A DNA stretch of 64,000 nucleotides from Pseudoduganella aquatica (GTDB lineage: Bacteria > Pseudomonadota > Gammaproteobacteria > Burkholderiales > Burkholderiaceae_D), in assembly GCF_009857595.1 (NCBI RefSeq), contig NZ_WWCU01000007.1:124001-188000 (forward strand), read 5' to 3'. The position numbers were made by a program, and so were the translations under genes. Below, in pieces: positions 25,561-33,677 of the stretch. Position 1 is the first letter of the stretch; every line of letters begins with the position of its first letter. The notes below the pieces were generated by a model that was given only the letters and a program-made list of their open reading frames with translations, was not told where the DNA came from and did no database searches.

Positions 25561-27072
25561 CTACTCGGCCATGCGCAGCCCGGCCACCGCCTTGAGCGGC
25601 GGGCCAAGCTGATCGATGCCGTGCCTTGCTTGCGCTGTCAAATAGCCGTGAGCGTATGCTGCTTCGTGCGCCAGCTGGCCGTGGCCGTGCTGGAGCTCGG
25701 GCAGCAGCCGTGCCGCCACGGCCAAGTCGTTCAGCAAACCGAGCCTGTCCTGCAGCGCTGACAGGCGACTGATGTAGCGTGCCGTGTTTTTTTTATCGAG
25801 CAGGTCGCGGAAGAATTCGGCGCCATAGCGCGCTTTCTTGGCGGCGATGCGCACCCGGTGCAATGCCGGCGGGTCTTGCGGATCCAGGCCCGCGATGCGC
25901 TTGCGCAGCCGCCGCTCCGCCTTGCGCAGCAGTGGCATGGCGCTGCGGATGGCGCACTTGTCCATGGCGGTGCGGCCGGTGGGCGTGGCCTGCGCGCGCC
26001 ACTCGTGGCCGCGTATCCAGCTGTTCAGCCGCAGCATGAGTTCCGTGAAGCGGGGCGCATGCAGCGTCTGCGCCATTGCGCCGTGCAGCTTGGCGGCTTT
26101 CGCGCGGCTGGAGTCGCGCAAGGCCCGCATTTCGGCGCCGTCAATGCGATCCAGCGTGGCGCTGGCCAGCACATCCCAGTCACGGGTTGCGCCCAGCTCA
26201 CCGGCCAGCCAGTCCAGGCCTTCGCTGATATCCGGCGGCGCCGGGATCAGCGGCTCGAACATATCCAGCAGCGCGCGCAGGCGGCGCAGGCCGACCCGCA
26301 TCTGGTGCAGGCTTTCGACATCCTTGGCCAGTACGCCCGAGATGTTGGCTTCCATCTGCTCCACGCAATTCACGCTGATGCGCCGCAGCGCTTCTTCCGT
26401 CACGATTTTTTTTGCCAGCTTGACTGGCTTGGCCTTCACGGCCGACGGTCCGGTCGAGCCGAGCAGCGCGTAGCCGCGGGCAGCCTTGCTGTCGTTGGCC
26501 AGCTCCAGTGGAATCTCGCGGTGCAGGGCCAAGGCAAAATCGAACAGCTTGTCGGGGGCGCCGTCCTTCAATTCCAGTTCCAGTTCGGAGATGTTGGCAT
26601 GGTGTTCGCCACCCCTGAAATCGCCGGCGTCGATGGCGCATTCGACCTCTTCTCCGCCGGGCAGTCGTAGCTGCCAGGTGGTGCGCCGCGTGACGCCGGA
26701 AAACATGGGCTGCAAGCGCTGCTGGATCTCGGGGGACGACAGCAGCTGGGCCAGCTTGGCGTCCTTGATCTGCCGCGCCAGCAGGGCAGGCTGAATTTTT
26801 CCGTCGGGCAGTTCGCACTCCCATTCGCCGCGCCGGTGCAAGGCGGTGGCATGGTTGTCGACGGTTTTGACCGTTTGGATAAATGTGCCGCCTGCCGAGC
26901 GCACCCTCAGCGTTGCGCCGTGTTCCCACAGCTGGTGTTCAGGCGTGTCGTAATAGATGTCCGTGTGCTCATGCTCGGTCGGTCCCGCCGTGGCATGCGC
27001 TGCCAGGATAGCGTGCGACCGCATGCGCTCCGAGTCGGCAGGGCGTAGCGTCAGTTTGAGTTCGGTTTCCAT
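25561..27072 (-). CDS. CYTH and CHAD domain protein (inorganic triphosphatase-like)
   Basis: 503 aa from ATG 27072, which has an excellent GGAGGGGGA ribosome site. The CYTH domain (residues about 1-200) begins with the ExExK signature ETELKL and contains alternating charged tunnel residues. The CHAD domain (about 215-500) is helical, with conserved His in ESLHQMRVGLRRLRALL and ALHRVRIAAKKARY. The E. coli relative YgiF hydrolyses inorganic triphosphate; CHAD domains bind polyphosphate. A cytosolic role in polyphosphate or triphosphate turnover is likely. It is monocistronic. Confidence 0.9.
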   Translation of the reverse strand: METELKLTLRPADSERMRSHAILAAHATAGPTEHEHTDIYYDTPEHQLWEHGATLRVRSAGGTFIQTVKTVDNHATALHRRGEWECELPDGKIQPALLARQIKDAKLAQLLSSPEIQQRLQPMFSGVTRRTTWQLRLPGGEEVECAIDAGDFRGGEHHANISELELELKDGAPDKLFDFALALHREIPLELANDSKAARGYALLGSTGPSAVKAKPVKLAKKIVTEEALRRISVNCVEQMEANISGVLAKDVESLHQMRVGLRRLRALLDMFEPLIPAPPDISEGLDWLAGELGATRDWDVLASATLDRIDGAEMRALRDSSRAKAAKLHGAMAQTLHAPRFTELMLRLNSWIRGHEWRAQATPTGRTAMDKCAIRSAMPLLRKAERRLRKRIAGLDPQDPPALHRVRIAAKKARYGAEFFRDLLDKKNTARYISRLSALQDRLGLLNDLAVAARLLPELQHGHGQLAHEAAYAHGYLTAQARHGIDQLGPPLKAVAGLRMAE

Positions 27073-27297
27073 GGCTGTCCCCCTCCGTTTGACTATACAC
27101 CGCCCGCCAATACGGGTGATCTTGCGCTTGGGTATGGTGCACGGGGCGAGCCATGTCATGAATTGGTGCCGGTATGTTTCCCGACCGCCGGCGCCGGTAG
27201 AGCTGCCATCGGATGGCGCTGTGGTTCAGCTTTTGAACCGGCTCAAATCATAACGGTCAAATGTGACGGGCGTTTGACGTGGCCGTATGTCATGCCG

Positions 27298-27317
27298 ATG
27301 TCATCTACGGATGACAT
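27298..27317. promoter_or_regulatory. 20-bp dyad upstream of an unknown small gene
   Basis: Perfect 8-bp arms atgtcatc / gatgacat separated by tacg. A further tgtcat lies at about 27288-27293. It is located 68 bp before the start of the 113-aa gene at 27385, inside a 312-bp gene-free gap after the CYTH-CHAD start. It could be an operator or a transcript hairpin. Nothing else is recognisable in that gap. Confidence 0.45.
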
Positions 27318-27384
27318 GATCGCAGACTGAAGTTGGCCAGCGTAGCGGCTCGATGCTTCTATGAATCTCAACCTGGGAGTTGCT

Positions 27385-27726
27385 ATGCATAATGCCGATA
27401 TTTCCTTCGCACGCGTTCTCGGGGTAGTTGAGATGACACTCTGTGTCGATGGCGTCGCCGTGGCGCGCACCGCCAGTCCGGAGTCTGTCGTGCGTGAACT
27501 GCAGATACGTGGCGGGCGGGAGCTGCGTCTGGAAGGCGGGCTGGTGCTGGAATTGCCGACAACACTGAAGACCCTTGATATGGCGTCAGGCCTGGCATGG
27601 AGCGAGCCGATGGCGGCCCTTAAATTGATTGCCGCCTGTTGCGATTTGGGGGAAATCCCCATTTTTTCTTATCCGGAGCGCCGGGCCAGGCCGCGCGCAG
27701 AAGCGACAGCAATTGGCATGGCCTAG
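27385..27726 (+). CDS. Hypothetical protein
   Basis: 113 aa from ATG 27385, chosen because GGGAG lies 5 nt upstream; an in-frame ATG at 27361 has no such site. I recognise no family. The protein is soluble-looking, with no signal or membrane segment. It contains FARVLGVVEMTLCVDGVAVA, a paired Cys in IAACCDLGEIPIF and a basic Arg-rich tail. It stands alone, with a dyad upstream and a convergent oxidoreductase gene downstream. Confidence 0.6.
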   Translation: MHNADISFARVLGVVEMTLCVDGVAVARTASPESVVRELQIRGGRELRLEGGLVLELPTTLKTLDMASGLAWSEPMAALKLIAACCDLGEIPIFSYPERRARPRAEATAIGMA

Positions 27727-27771
27727 CGCCTTATGTGCTTCCCTCAACTGCTGCTTGCCCGCACTAACGCC

Positions 27772-28728
27772 TTATAGCTCCAGCACCAGCCGGCCCGGCG
27801 CGGCCCAGGAGACGCAGGTGCACATGCCGGTGGTGCGCATGGATGGAGTGAGGCACACGTCGCGGTGTAGCGGCTGCCCTTCAAGCACCTGTGTGTAGCA
27901 ACTGCCGCATTCGCCGCGCTTGCAGTCGTAGGAGACAAAGATGTCGGCTGCGATCAGCGCATCCAGGATGGGCGTACCGGGCTGCACTTCCAGCGTGATC
28001 TGGGACAGCGATAGTTCGACGGTGAGCGGCGCGTCGTCCGGCTGAGCGCGGGCGCCGAAGCTTTCGAAGTGCATGGCGCTTGCGGGCCAGCCTTGTTGCG
28101 CGCTGGCCGCAGCCAGCGCTTGCAGCAGCGGCGCAGGCCCGCAGGCGTAGAAGCTGTCGCCTTCGTGGTAGGCGCCGAGCAGGGCGGTCAGGTCTGCGCG
28201 TCCGGATTCCTGCGAGATGTGCTCCGTCATGGCGCCGTGCGGGATGGTGCGCAGTTCATCCATCAGCACCAGCTTGTCCCGGCTGTGCGCCAGGTAGTGC
28301 AGTTCAAAAGACTGGCCGCGCGCGCCCAGCGCATGCGCCATCGAGACCATGGGCGTGATGCCGATGCCGCCTGCGATGAGCAGCGTGCGAGGCGGAACCT
28401 GGGATGGCGGCTGCGCCAGCAAGGGGAAGCTGTTGAATGGACCGCTCAGGGCGACCTCGCGGCCGGGGCCGAACTCGTCGTGCAGGGTGCGCGAGCCTCC
28501 CTTGCCATGCTCCTCGCGCTGCACGGCGATGCGGTAGCTGTCCGCCGGCCCGGGCATGCCGATCAGCGAGTAGTGGTTTTCGTATGCCTTGCCGCCGGCG
28601 TCGGCGAAGCGCAGCACGATGTGCGAGCCGGGCTTCCATCCGGGCAGCGGCGCGCCGTCTTTGCGGCGCAGGTGGAATTCCTTGACGCTGCCGCCAAGCT
28701 GGGCTGCGTGGGTGATGACGTGGCTCAT
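27772..28728 (-). CDS. PDR/VanB family ferredoxin-reductase-type oxidoreductase
   Basis: 318 aa. Domain order is an FMN-binding reductase barrel (NHYSLIGMPG), an NAD-binding domain (LLIAGGIGITPMVSMAHAL, then FYACGP) and a C-terminal plant-type 2Fe-2S ferredoxin with cluster Cys in DCKRGECGSCYT and DVCLTPS. This is the phthalate dioxygenase reductase / vanillate demethylase reductase layout, passing electrons from NADH to a Rieske oxygenase. No oxygenase gene is in the window. Its start is 12 nt after the stop of the PNPOx-like gene, so the two form an operon divergent from a LysR gene. Confidence 0.92.
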   Translation of the reverse strand: MSHVITHAAQLGGSVKEFHLRRKDGAPLPGWKPGSHIVLRFADAGGKAYENHYSLIGMPGPADSYRIAVQREEHGKGGSRTLHDEFGPGREVALSGPFNSFPLLAQPPSQVPPRTLLIAGGIGITPMVSMAHALGARGQSFELHYLAHSRDKLVLMDELRTIPHGAMTEHISQESGRADLTALLGAYHEGDSFYACGPAPLLQALAAASAQQGWPASAMHFESFGARAQPDDAPLTVELSLSQITLEVQPGTPILDALIAADIFVSYDCKRGECGSCYTQVLEGQPLHRDVCLTPSMRTTGMCTCVSWAAPGRLVLEL

Positions 28729-28740
28729 AATGTCCCCCGC

Positions 28741-29670
28741 TCAGTACGGCGTGCCCGGATTGAAGGGCGAGGCGTCCAGGTATTCCCATTCCAGCTGCTG
28801 GGGCGTGTCGCGCAGTATCCATTTTTGCACCTTGAACTCCCAGTAGCGCCTGGTGCCGCCGGTTTCGTCTTCTGGATCGTCCTGGTCCCACTGGACGGAG
28901 GCGGTGCCGGTCAGCTGCAGCAGCTGGCCGTGCGCGAAATCCGGGATGCACAGCCCCGCGTGCGGGTCGGCGGCGATATTGCCGAGCGTGTTGAACAGGC
29001 TGTTGCCGTGGTAATCGGGGATGCGCAGCGTGGTTTCATCCACCACTTTCACAAAGCCGGGATTGCCGCCGCGGTGCGAGGCGTCGGCGCCGCTGCCGGA
29101 ATGGCGGCTTGCCACGAAGACGGTGTCGGCCTGCCGGATGATGTCCTCCACGGTGCCGCGCAGCACGGTTCCATGCGCGGCCTGCACCGGCAGTGCCGGT
29201 TCGCCCAGCTGGCGCAGGTGGCGGCGCTGGATGTATTTGGGGCAGTTCGGGTAGGCCTCGCGTATCGCTACCTCCGCGCCGCTTGCGTCGAGCTGCTGCA
29301 CTGTGCCGTTCACGCGGTAGCGGCGGCGCGAGCCCAGCTCGATGAACAGCATGCCGATGTCGGGTTGGAAGGCCAGGTTTTCCCACAGCGGGTCGGCCAG
29401 GTCGCGCTCCTTCTCCGGCAAGTCGATCTGGATGGTGCGGCCGCTGTCGGTGTGCAAAAAACCGGGTTTGCCGAACACCAGGGAGGACCATACCTGGCCT
29501 TCCGCATCGACGCTGGCCAGCGCCGCCATGAACTGCTTGGCGATAAAGGGCCGGGCGCCGGCGATGACGGTGTCCGACAGGACCGCGATGTTGCGGTCGG
29601 CAATGGCGCTTTCGCCGGCGCGTTCCTGGACTGCGCGCTCGCCTTCGTGGAAACTGCTGTGCACGTTCAT
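28741..29670 (-). CDS. Pyridoxamine 5'-phosphate oxidase-like flavin protein
   Basis: 309 aa from ATG 29670, preceded by GGGGGATAACA. A split-barrel flavin-binding fold is suggested by QVWSSLVFGKPGF, LGNIAADPHAGLCIPDF and LLQLTGTASVQWD, typical of the longer PNPOx-like proteins often annotated beside FAD/NAD-binding ferredoxin reductases. The downstream gene is such a reductase, so this protein may accept reducing equivalents or act on a small molecule. It is not expected to be the vitamin B6 enzyme PdxH. It is divergent from a LysR gene across 97 bp. Confidence 0.82.
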   Translation of the reverse strand: MNVHSSFHEGERAVQERAGESAIADRNIAVLSDTVIAGARPFIAKQFMAALASVDAEGQVWSSLVFGKPGFLHTDSGRTIQIDLPEKERDLADPLWENLAFQPDIGMLFIELGSRRRYRVNGTVQQLDASGAEVAIREAYPNCPKYIQRRHLRQLGEPALPVQAAHGTVLRGTVEDIIRQADTVFVASRHSGSGADASHRGGNPGFVKVVDETTLRIPDYHGNSLFNTLGNIAADPHAGLCIPDFAHGQLLQLTGTASVQWDQDDPEDETGGTRRYWEFKVQKWILRDTPQQLEWEYLDASPFNPGTPY

Positions 29671-29767
29671 TGTTATCCCCCGGTTGATGATGCTTGTATT
29701 TTGCGAAATAATCGGGCAAACAAGAATGGGTGTCCCACGCAAATCACTATTTCGCCTGGAGTAAGGA

Positions 29768-30703
29768 ATGGATCAGGTCCACTTGATGAATGTGTTTGTG
29801 GCAGTCGGGGAGGAGGAGAGCTTTGCTGCGGCGGCCCGGCGCCTGGATTTGTCCCCTGCGGCGATTACCCGCGCGGTCTCGGCCCTGGAGGAGCAGCTGG
29901 GTGTGAAGCTGCTGCTGCGGACCACGCGCAATGTAAGGATGACCGAGGCGGGCCGCCGCTATATGGACGATAGCCGCAATATTCTTGCCAGTATAGTGGA
30001 AGCCAACGAGGCCGCCGCCGGTGTCAATTCCGCGCCCAAAGGCAATCTGTCGGTAACGGCCTCCGTGCTGTTCGGCAAGGCCTTTGTCATGCCTTGCATC
30101 GTGCGTTTCCTCGAGATGTATCCCGAGGTCGACGTGTCGGCCTATTTTCTGGACCGGGTGGTCAACCTGGTGGACGAGGGCATGGACGTGGCCGTGCGCA
30201 TCGGCCATCTGCCCGATTCCAGCTTGAAGGCACTGCGCGTGGGCCAGGTGCGCCGCGTGCTGTGCGCCTCGCCGGAGTATCTGGCGAAACACGGCGTGCC
30301 CCAGCATCCGGCGGATTTGCTGCGCCATACCATTATTGCCGCCAGCGGAATCTCGCCGCGCGTGGAGTGGAAGTTCGGCGCGGTGGACGACCCCACCATG
30401 GTGCGCATGCGGCCTCGTTTGATGGTCACAAGCAACGACTCGGCCATCGACGCGGCGATAGGCGGGCTGGGCATTTGCCGCTTGCTGTCCTATCAGATCG
30501 CCACGGAGCTGGGCGAAGGGCGCTTGAAAATCATCCTGGCCGAGTATGAGGAAGCACCTTGGCCGGTACATGTGATGCATCGCGAAAGCAAGTTCGGCTC
30601 GTCGAAAGTGCGCAATTTCATCGATATGCTGGTGCAGCATCTGCGCGCGCACCCGCACTTGAGCATGCCCATGGGCGTTTCCCGCAGCGAAATAATGAAT
30701 TGA
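29768..30703 (+). CDS. LysR family transcriptional regulator
   Basis: 311 aa. The N-terminal winged helix is typical (FVAVGEEESFAAAARRLDLS, then PAAITRAVSALEEQLGVKLL). The C-terminal periplasmic-binding-like inducer domain follows (GNLSVTASVLFGKAFVMPCI). It closely resembles the CrgA-type subgroup. It is divergent from the PNPOx-like/PDR reductase operon and is the natural candidate for its regulation; the 97-bp intergenic region would hold the sites. Confidence 0.92.
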   Translation: MDQVHLMNVFVAVGEEESFAAAARRLDLSPAAITRAVSALEEQLGVKLLLRTTRNVRMTEAGRRYMDDSRNILASIVEANEAAAGVNSAPKGNLSVTASVLFGKAFVMPCIVRFLEMYPEVDVSAYFLDRVVNLVDEGMDVAVRIGHLPDSSLKALRVGQVRRVLCASPEYLAKHGVPQHPADLLRHTIIAASGISPRVEWKFGAVDDPTMVRMRPRLMVTSNDSAIDAAIGGLGICRLLSYQIATELGEGRLKIILAEYEEAPWPVHVMHRESKFGSSKVRNFIDMLVQHLRAHPHLSMPMGVSRSEIMN

Positions 30704-30806
30704 CGGTGGCGCGGTTTCTCTCTCGTTTCTTAGTACCTAGAATGGACTCATCCGCTGAACGACATGGCGGCAGACCAGACTGACCATCAAGCGAAAGGGA
30801 ACCATC

Positions 30807-31178
30807 ATGAAAGCAGCCATCATCATCTTGTCCGATCCAAAAGCTGGCGAAGAGGCTTTGGGCCGCATGTTCAACGGCCTGGCGGCCGCTTACGATTTCA
30901 AGCAAAAAGGCACGGAAACCGGGATCTACTTCCAAGGCACCGGCACCCGCTGGCCGGGCGTGCTGGCTGCGTCCAGCCATCCTATCCACGCGCTGTACAA
31001 GGCGTTGGAGGACAAGGTGGTGGGCATTTCCTGCGGCTGTGCCGATGTGTTCGGCGCCCGCGAGGAAGTGGAAAAAGCCGGCTTCGACCTGATTACCGAC
31101 AACAGCGTGCCCGGCACATCGGGACTGCCCAGCATCGCCCAGATCTCGGCCGACGGCTACACTGTCTTCATCTTCTGA
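30807..31178 (+). CDS. DsrE-like family protein
   Basis: 123 aa, cytoplasmic. The fold pattern KAAIIILSDPKAGEEALGRM, then TGIYFQGTGTRW and a C-terminal VFIF strand, fits the DsrE/DsrF-like alpha/beta family. A Cys pair in ISCGCADVFGA sits where DsrE-like proteins often have their active Cys. Members handle sulfur transfer or are of unknown use; no dsr or tus genes are nearby. The ribosome site AAAGGGA precedes ATG 30807. The hydrolase gene starts 12 nt after its stop, so the pair is probably cotranscribed. Confidence 0.72.
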   Translation: MKAAIIILSDPKAGEEALGRMFNGLAAAYDFKQKGTETGIYFQGTGTRWPGVLAASSHPIHALYKALEDKVVGISCGCADVFGAREEVEKAGFDLITDNSVPGTSGLPSIAQISADGYTVFIF

Positions 31179-31190
31179 AGAGGGCGAGCC

Positions 31191-32180
31191 GTGAACACTA
31201 GCCGCACCCTGGCCGCTGCCGCATTGAGCCTGGCCCTGCTGGGCGCCGGCGGCGCCGCGCCTGCCTTTGCCGCACCGGCGGCGCCCAGCGCGAATGTCGC
31301 CAGCACCGCCAGCGTCAGCTACCGCACTGTGAAGGTGGACGGCGTCAATATTTTCTACCGCGAGGCGGGACCGAAAAATGCGCCCACCTTGCTGCTGTTG
31401 CACGGCTTTCCCACTTCGTCGCAGATGTTCCGCAACCTGATCCCGCAGCTGGCGGACCGCTACCACGTGATTGCGCCCGACTATCCCGGCTACGGCCAGA
31501 GCGATATGCCGACCATGGACAAGTTCACCTACAGCTTCGACAACATGGCGCGCGTGGTCGAGAAGTTCACCGAGGCGGTTGGCGTGTCGCGCTACGCGCT
31601 GTATGTGCAGGATTACGGCGCGCCGATAGGCTTCCGGCTGGCGGCGGCCCATCCGGAGCGGGTGTCGGCCATCGTGGTCCAGAACGGCAATGCCTATGAA
31701 GAAGGGATCGCCAACGAGTTCTGGCAGCTGCCGCGAGCCTACTGGGCCGACAAGTCCGAGGCGAACGGCGCCAAGCTGCGTCCCTTGCTCGAGCTGGGCG
31801 GCACCAAGTGGCAATACACGGAGGGCGCGCGCGACGTGCAGCGCATCAGCCCGGACGCATGGACTGTGGACCAGGCTTATCTCGACCGTCCGGGCAACAA
31901 GGACATTCAGATTGAAATGTTCTACAGCTATGGCAGCAATCCGGGGCGCTATCCGGAATGGCAAGCCTACTTCCGCAAGCATCAGCCACCCATGCTGATT
32001 GTCTGGGGCAAGAATGACAAAATCTTCCCGCCCGCTGGCGCTCACCCGTATTTGCGTGACTTGCCGAAAGCGGAATTGCATCTGCTTGACACCGGTCACT
32101 TCGCGCTGGAGGAGGACAGCACGGCCATCGCCGGCTATATGCGCGCTTTCCTGGGGCGCACGCTCAAAGGCGGGAAGTAA
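31191..32180 (+). CDS. Secreted alpha/beta hydrolase (epoxide hydrolase/haloalkane dehalogenase-like)
   Basis: 329 aa, GTG start. A signal peptide ends near PAFA-A, so the enzyme is probably periplasmic. The oxyanion motif [12 protein letters not shown], the nucleophile elbow VQDYGAPIG with Asp as nucleophile, the acid in WGKNDKIFP and the catalytic His in [11 protein letters not shown] complete an Asp-type triad as in epoxide hydrolases and haloalkane dehalogenases. Ser esterases would have GxSxG instead. The substrate is unknown. Export is unusual for this branch but well known for some epoxide-hydrolase-like proteins. Confidence 0.86.
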   Translation: MNTSRTLAAAALSLALLGAGGAAPAFAAPAAPSANVASTASVSYRTVKVDGVNIFYREAGPKNAPTLLLLHGFPTSSQMFRNLIPQLADRYHVIAPDYPGYGQSDMPTMDKFTYSFDNMARVVEKFTEAVGVSRYALYVQDYGAPIGFRLAAAHPERVSAIVVQNGNAYEEGIANEFWQLPRAYWADKSEANGAKLRPLLELGGTKWQYTEGARDVQRISPDAWTVDQAYLDRPGNKDIQIEMFYSYGSNPGRYPEWQAYFRKHQPPMLIVWGKNDKIFPPAGAHPYLRDLPKAELHLLDTGHFALEEDSTAIAGYMRAFLGRTLKGGK

Positions 32181-32205
32181 GCTGCTTCTGCGGCCAGGCC
32201 GGCCG

Positions 32206-32928
32206 TCAGATATTCAGGTAGGGGCGCGCGAACAGTGCGGCGGTAGCCACCAGATAAGTAAAGAACAGGCCCATCACCCAGCGGTTCATGCGGTCGGTCT
32301 TGCTGTCGAGGCGGTGTATTTCGCGCTGTAGCGCTTCCCAGATGGATTGCTGCGAGTCGGTTATTTGTTTCAGGTTGTCGCGGAACACGTCGCAGCTCTT
32401 TTCGAGGGAGGCATCCAGCGCGTCACTGCTGTGCTGCAGCTTGGCCCGCAGCTCATCGCCATCGTGCTGCAGCCGCGCGCTGAGTTCATCGCTACTGTGC
32501 TGTAGCCGGGCGCTGAACTCTTCGCTAAGTCGCTGGAGTTTATCGCGCAACTCATCGCCATCATGCTGCAGTCTCGCGCTGAGTTCATCACTACTGTGCT
32601 GTAGCTTGGCGCTGAATTCCTCGCTATGCCGCTGCAGCTTATCGCTGAGCTTGTCGCTATCGTGCTGTAGGGCAGCGCGCAGCGCGTCGCTATGATGCTG
32701 TTGCGAAGAACTAAGGGATTCCATGACACGCAGATGCTCGGCATGCAATTCTTTTGCGGTGTCGGCGATAAGTGCCATTGTGGTTTTGTGGCTCTCGTCC
32801 ACGCGTTCTTGCATGGATTCCAGCGTCACGCTCACGTTGCTCATCTGGACCTCCAGCCGGATGATACGGGTATCGTGTTCATGGTGGTCCGCAAGCGTAG
32901 GGCTGTCAAGCGGCGGGATGTCGTTCAT
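32206..32928 (-). CDS. Hendecad-repeat coiled-coil protein with C-terminal membrane anchor
   Basis: 240 aa from ATG 32926-32928 (GGAG just upstream); the frame continues upstream to 33372, but that part is antisense to the PEP-CTERM gene region and lacks coding signs. Residues 1-75 are acidic and partly helical. Residues 76-185 are ten 11-residue repeats of the type LQHSSDELSAR, predicting a right-handed or straight amphipathic helix bundle. A single transmembrane helix (WVMGLFFTYLVATAALFA, about 217-234) ends the protein. I do not recognise a named family. It could be a membrane-anchored structural or scaffolding protein. Confidence 0.7.
   Translation of the reverse strand: MNDIPPLDSPTLADHHEHDTRIIRLEVQMSNVSVTLESMQERVDESHKTTMALIADTAKELHAEHLRVMESLSSSQQHHSDALRAALQHDSDKLSDKLQRHSEEFSAKLQHSSDELSARLQHDGDELRDKLQRLSEEFSARLQHSSDELSARLQHDGDELRAKLQHSSDALDASLEKSCDVFRDNLKQITDSQQSIWEALQREIHRLDSKTDRMNRWVMGLFFTYLVATAALFARPYLNI
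32374..32703. repeat. 33-bp coding repeats with a 99-bp tandem duplication
   Basis: Ten 33-bp units encode the hendecads. Two adjacent 99-bp blocks (32440-32538 and 32539-32637) each hold three units in the same order and differ at only scattered positions, so the array grew by three-unit duplication. The unit length keeps frame and helix phase. Confidence 0.88.
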
Positions 32929-33011
32929 ATTGCGCTCCAGTGTGGTCCATCCCGTGAGGATGCCGCCACTGGAGGCAGGTGGTTTTGCGCCGGCGCAAAG
33001 CTGCGCGGGGA

Positions 33012-33326
33012 TTAAGTTTCTGTACTGAATTTTGGAGGCGGCGATGAACGCCGCGCCACCAGGCTCACCAGGCCCACGCCTATCAGCAGCATGATGTAGA
33101 CGGGCGGCTCGGGAATGGGGCTGACGGCGGGCTGCTGCGCTTGCGCGGTGGCGGGGACTGTCACGCTGAGCAGATCCGCTTCGTTGAGGTAGCTGGCTTC
33201 GCCGGGAACGGGCGGCAGCAAGGCCTTGTTGCTGGCCTGGTGAACAAGGTCCGCCGCGTGCGCGGTGCCAGCGGCGGCTCCTGCCAGCAGCATCGCCAGC
33301 AGGGATTTTTTCAGTACAGTATGCAT
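33012..33326 (-). CDS. Small PEP-CTERM sorting-domain protein
   Basis: 104 aa. It carries an N-terminal signal peptide (LLAMLLAGAAAGTAHA-A) and the tripartite C-terminal sorting signal: the PEP motif in PIPEPPVYI, a hydrophobic stretch and an Arg-rich end (LVARRSSPP). PEP-CTERM proteins are processed by exosortase and usually belong to exopolysaccharide-linked surface systems. The mature domain is only about 50 residues with no further feature. No exosortase or polysaccharide locus is in the window. Confidence 0.82.
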   Translation of the reverse strand: MHTVLKKSLLAMLLAGAAAGTAHAADLVHQASNKALLPPVPGEASYLNEADLLSVTVPATAQAQQPAVSPIPEPPVYIMLLIGVGLVSLVARRSSPPPKFSTET

Positions 33327-33432
33327 AGCGGCTCCTAAAGCGATAACGTTTCTTCATCCACATTAGCACCAAATTTTCAGGCGTGTCGCTTGATTAAGAA
33401 TTTCATTTTTGCAATGTTTCCATTGCGATTTG

Positions 33433-33612
33433 TTAGTGTCTGCGGCGCAGCTCGGGGTAAGCCAGAACGCGCATGATGACCCCGGCAGGCACCGCCTTGT
33501 GCAGCATATACGCCCAGGCGTTGGCCGCGCCGATGCGGCTATCGATGGTCAGTCCTTCGTCGACGCAGCGGGCCAGGATCTGGTTGCTGCGCTGTGGCTG
33601 CTGAGTATGCAT
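33433..33612 (-). CDS. Small hypothetical protein
   Basis: 59 aa from ATG 33612, which has GGAGC 5 nt upstream. No signal or membrane segment. The sequence (ILARCVDEGLTIDSRIGAAN, then AWAYMLHKAVPAGVIMRVLA) reads like a compact helical protein and has the codon use of its neighbours. I think short proteins of this kind occur in related Oxalobacteraceae but can name no family. It is divergent from the patatin gene across 65 bp. Confidence 0.6.
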   Translation of the reverse strand: MHTQQPQRSNQILARCVDEGLTIDSRIGAANAWAYMLHKAVPAGVIMRVLAYPELRRRH

Positions 33613-33677
33613 GGTTGCTCCGTCCGTTTTGTTGAGATTGGGTACAATCACTCTATACCCCATCACCCGGAGAGCAA

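Noticed and set aside
32374..32703. Regular 33-bp repeats considered as a CRISPR array
   Set aside because: There are no spacers; the units are in-frame coding repeats of a coiled-coil protein.
32929..33372. N-terminal extension of the hendecad protein to 33372
   Set aside because: It overlaps the PEP-CTERM gene in another frame on the same strand, has no domain, and a good start exists at 32928.
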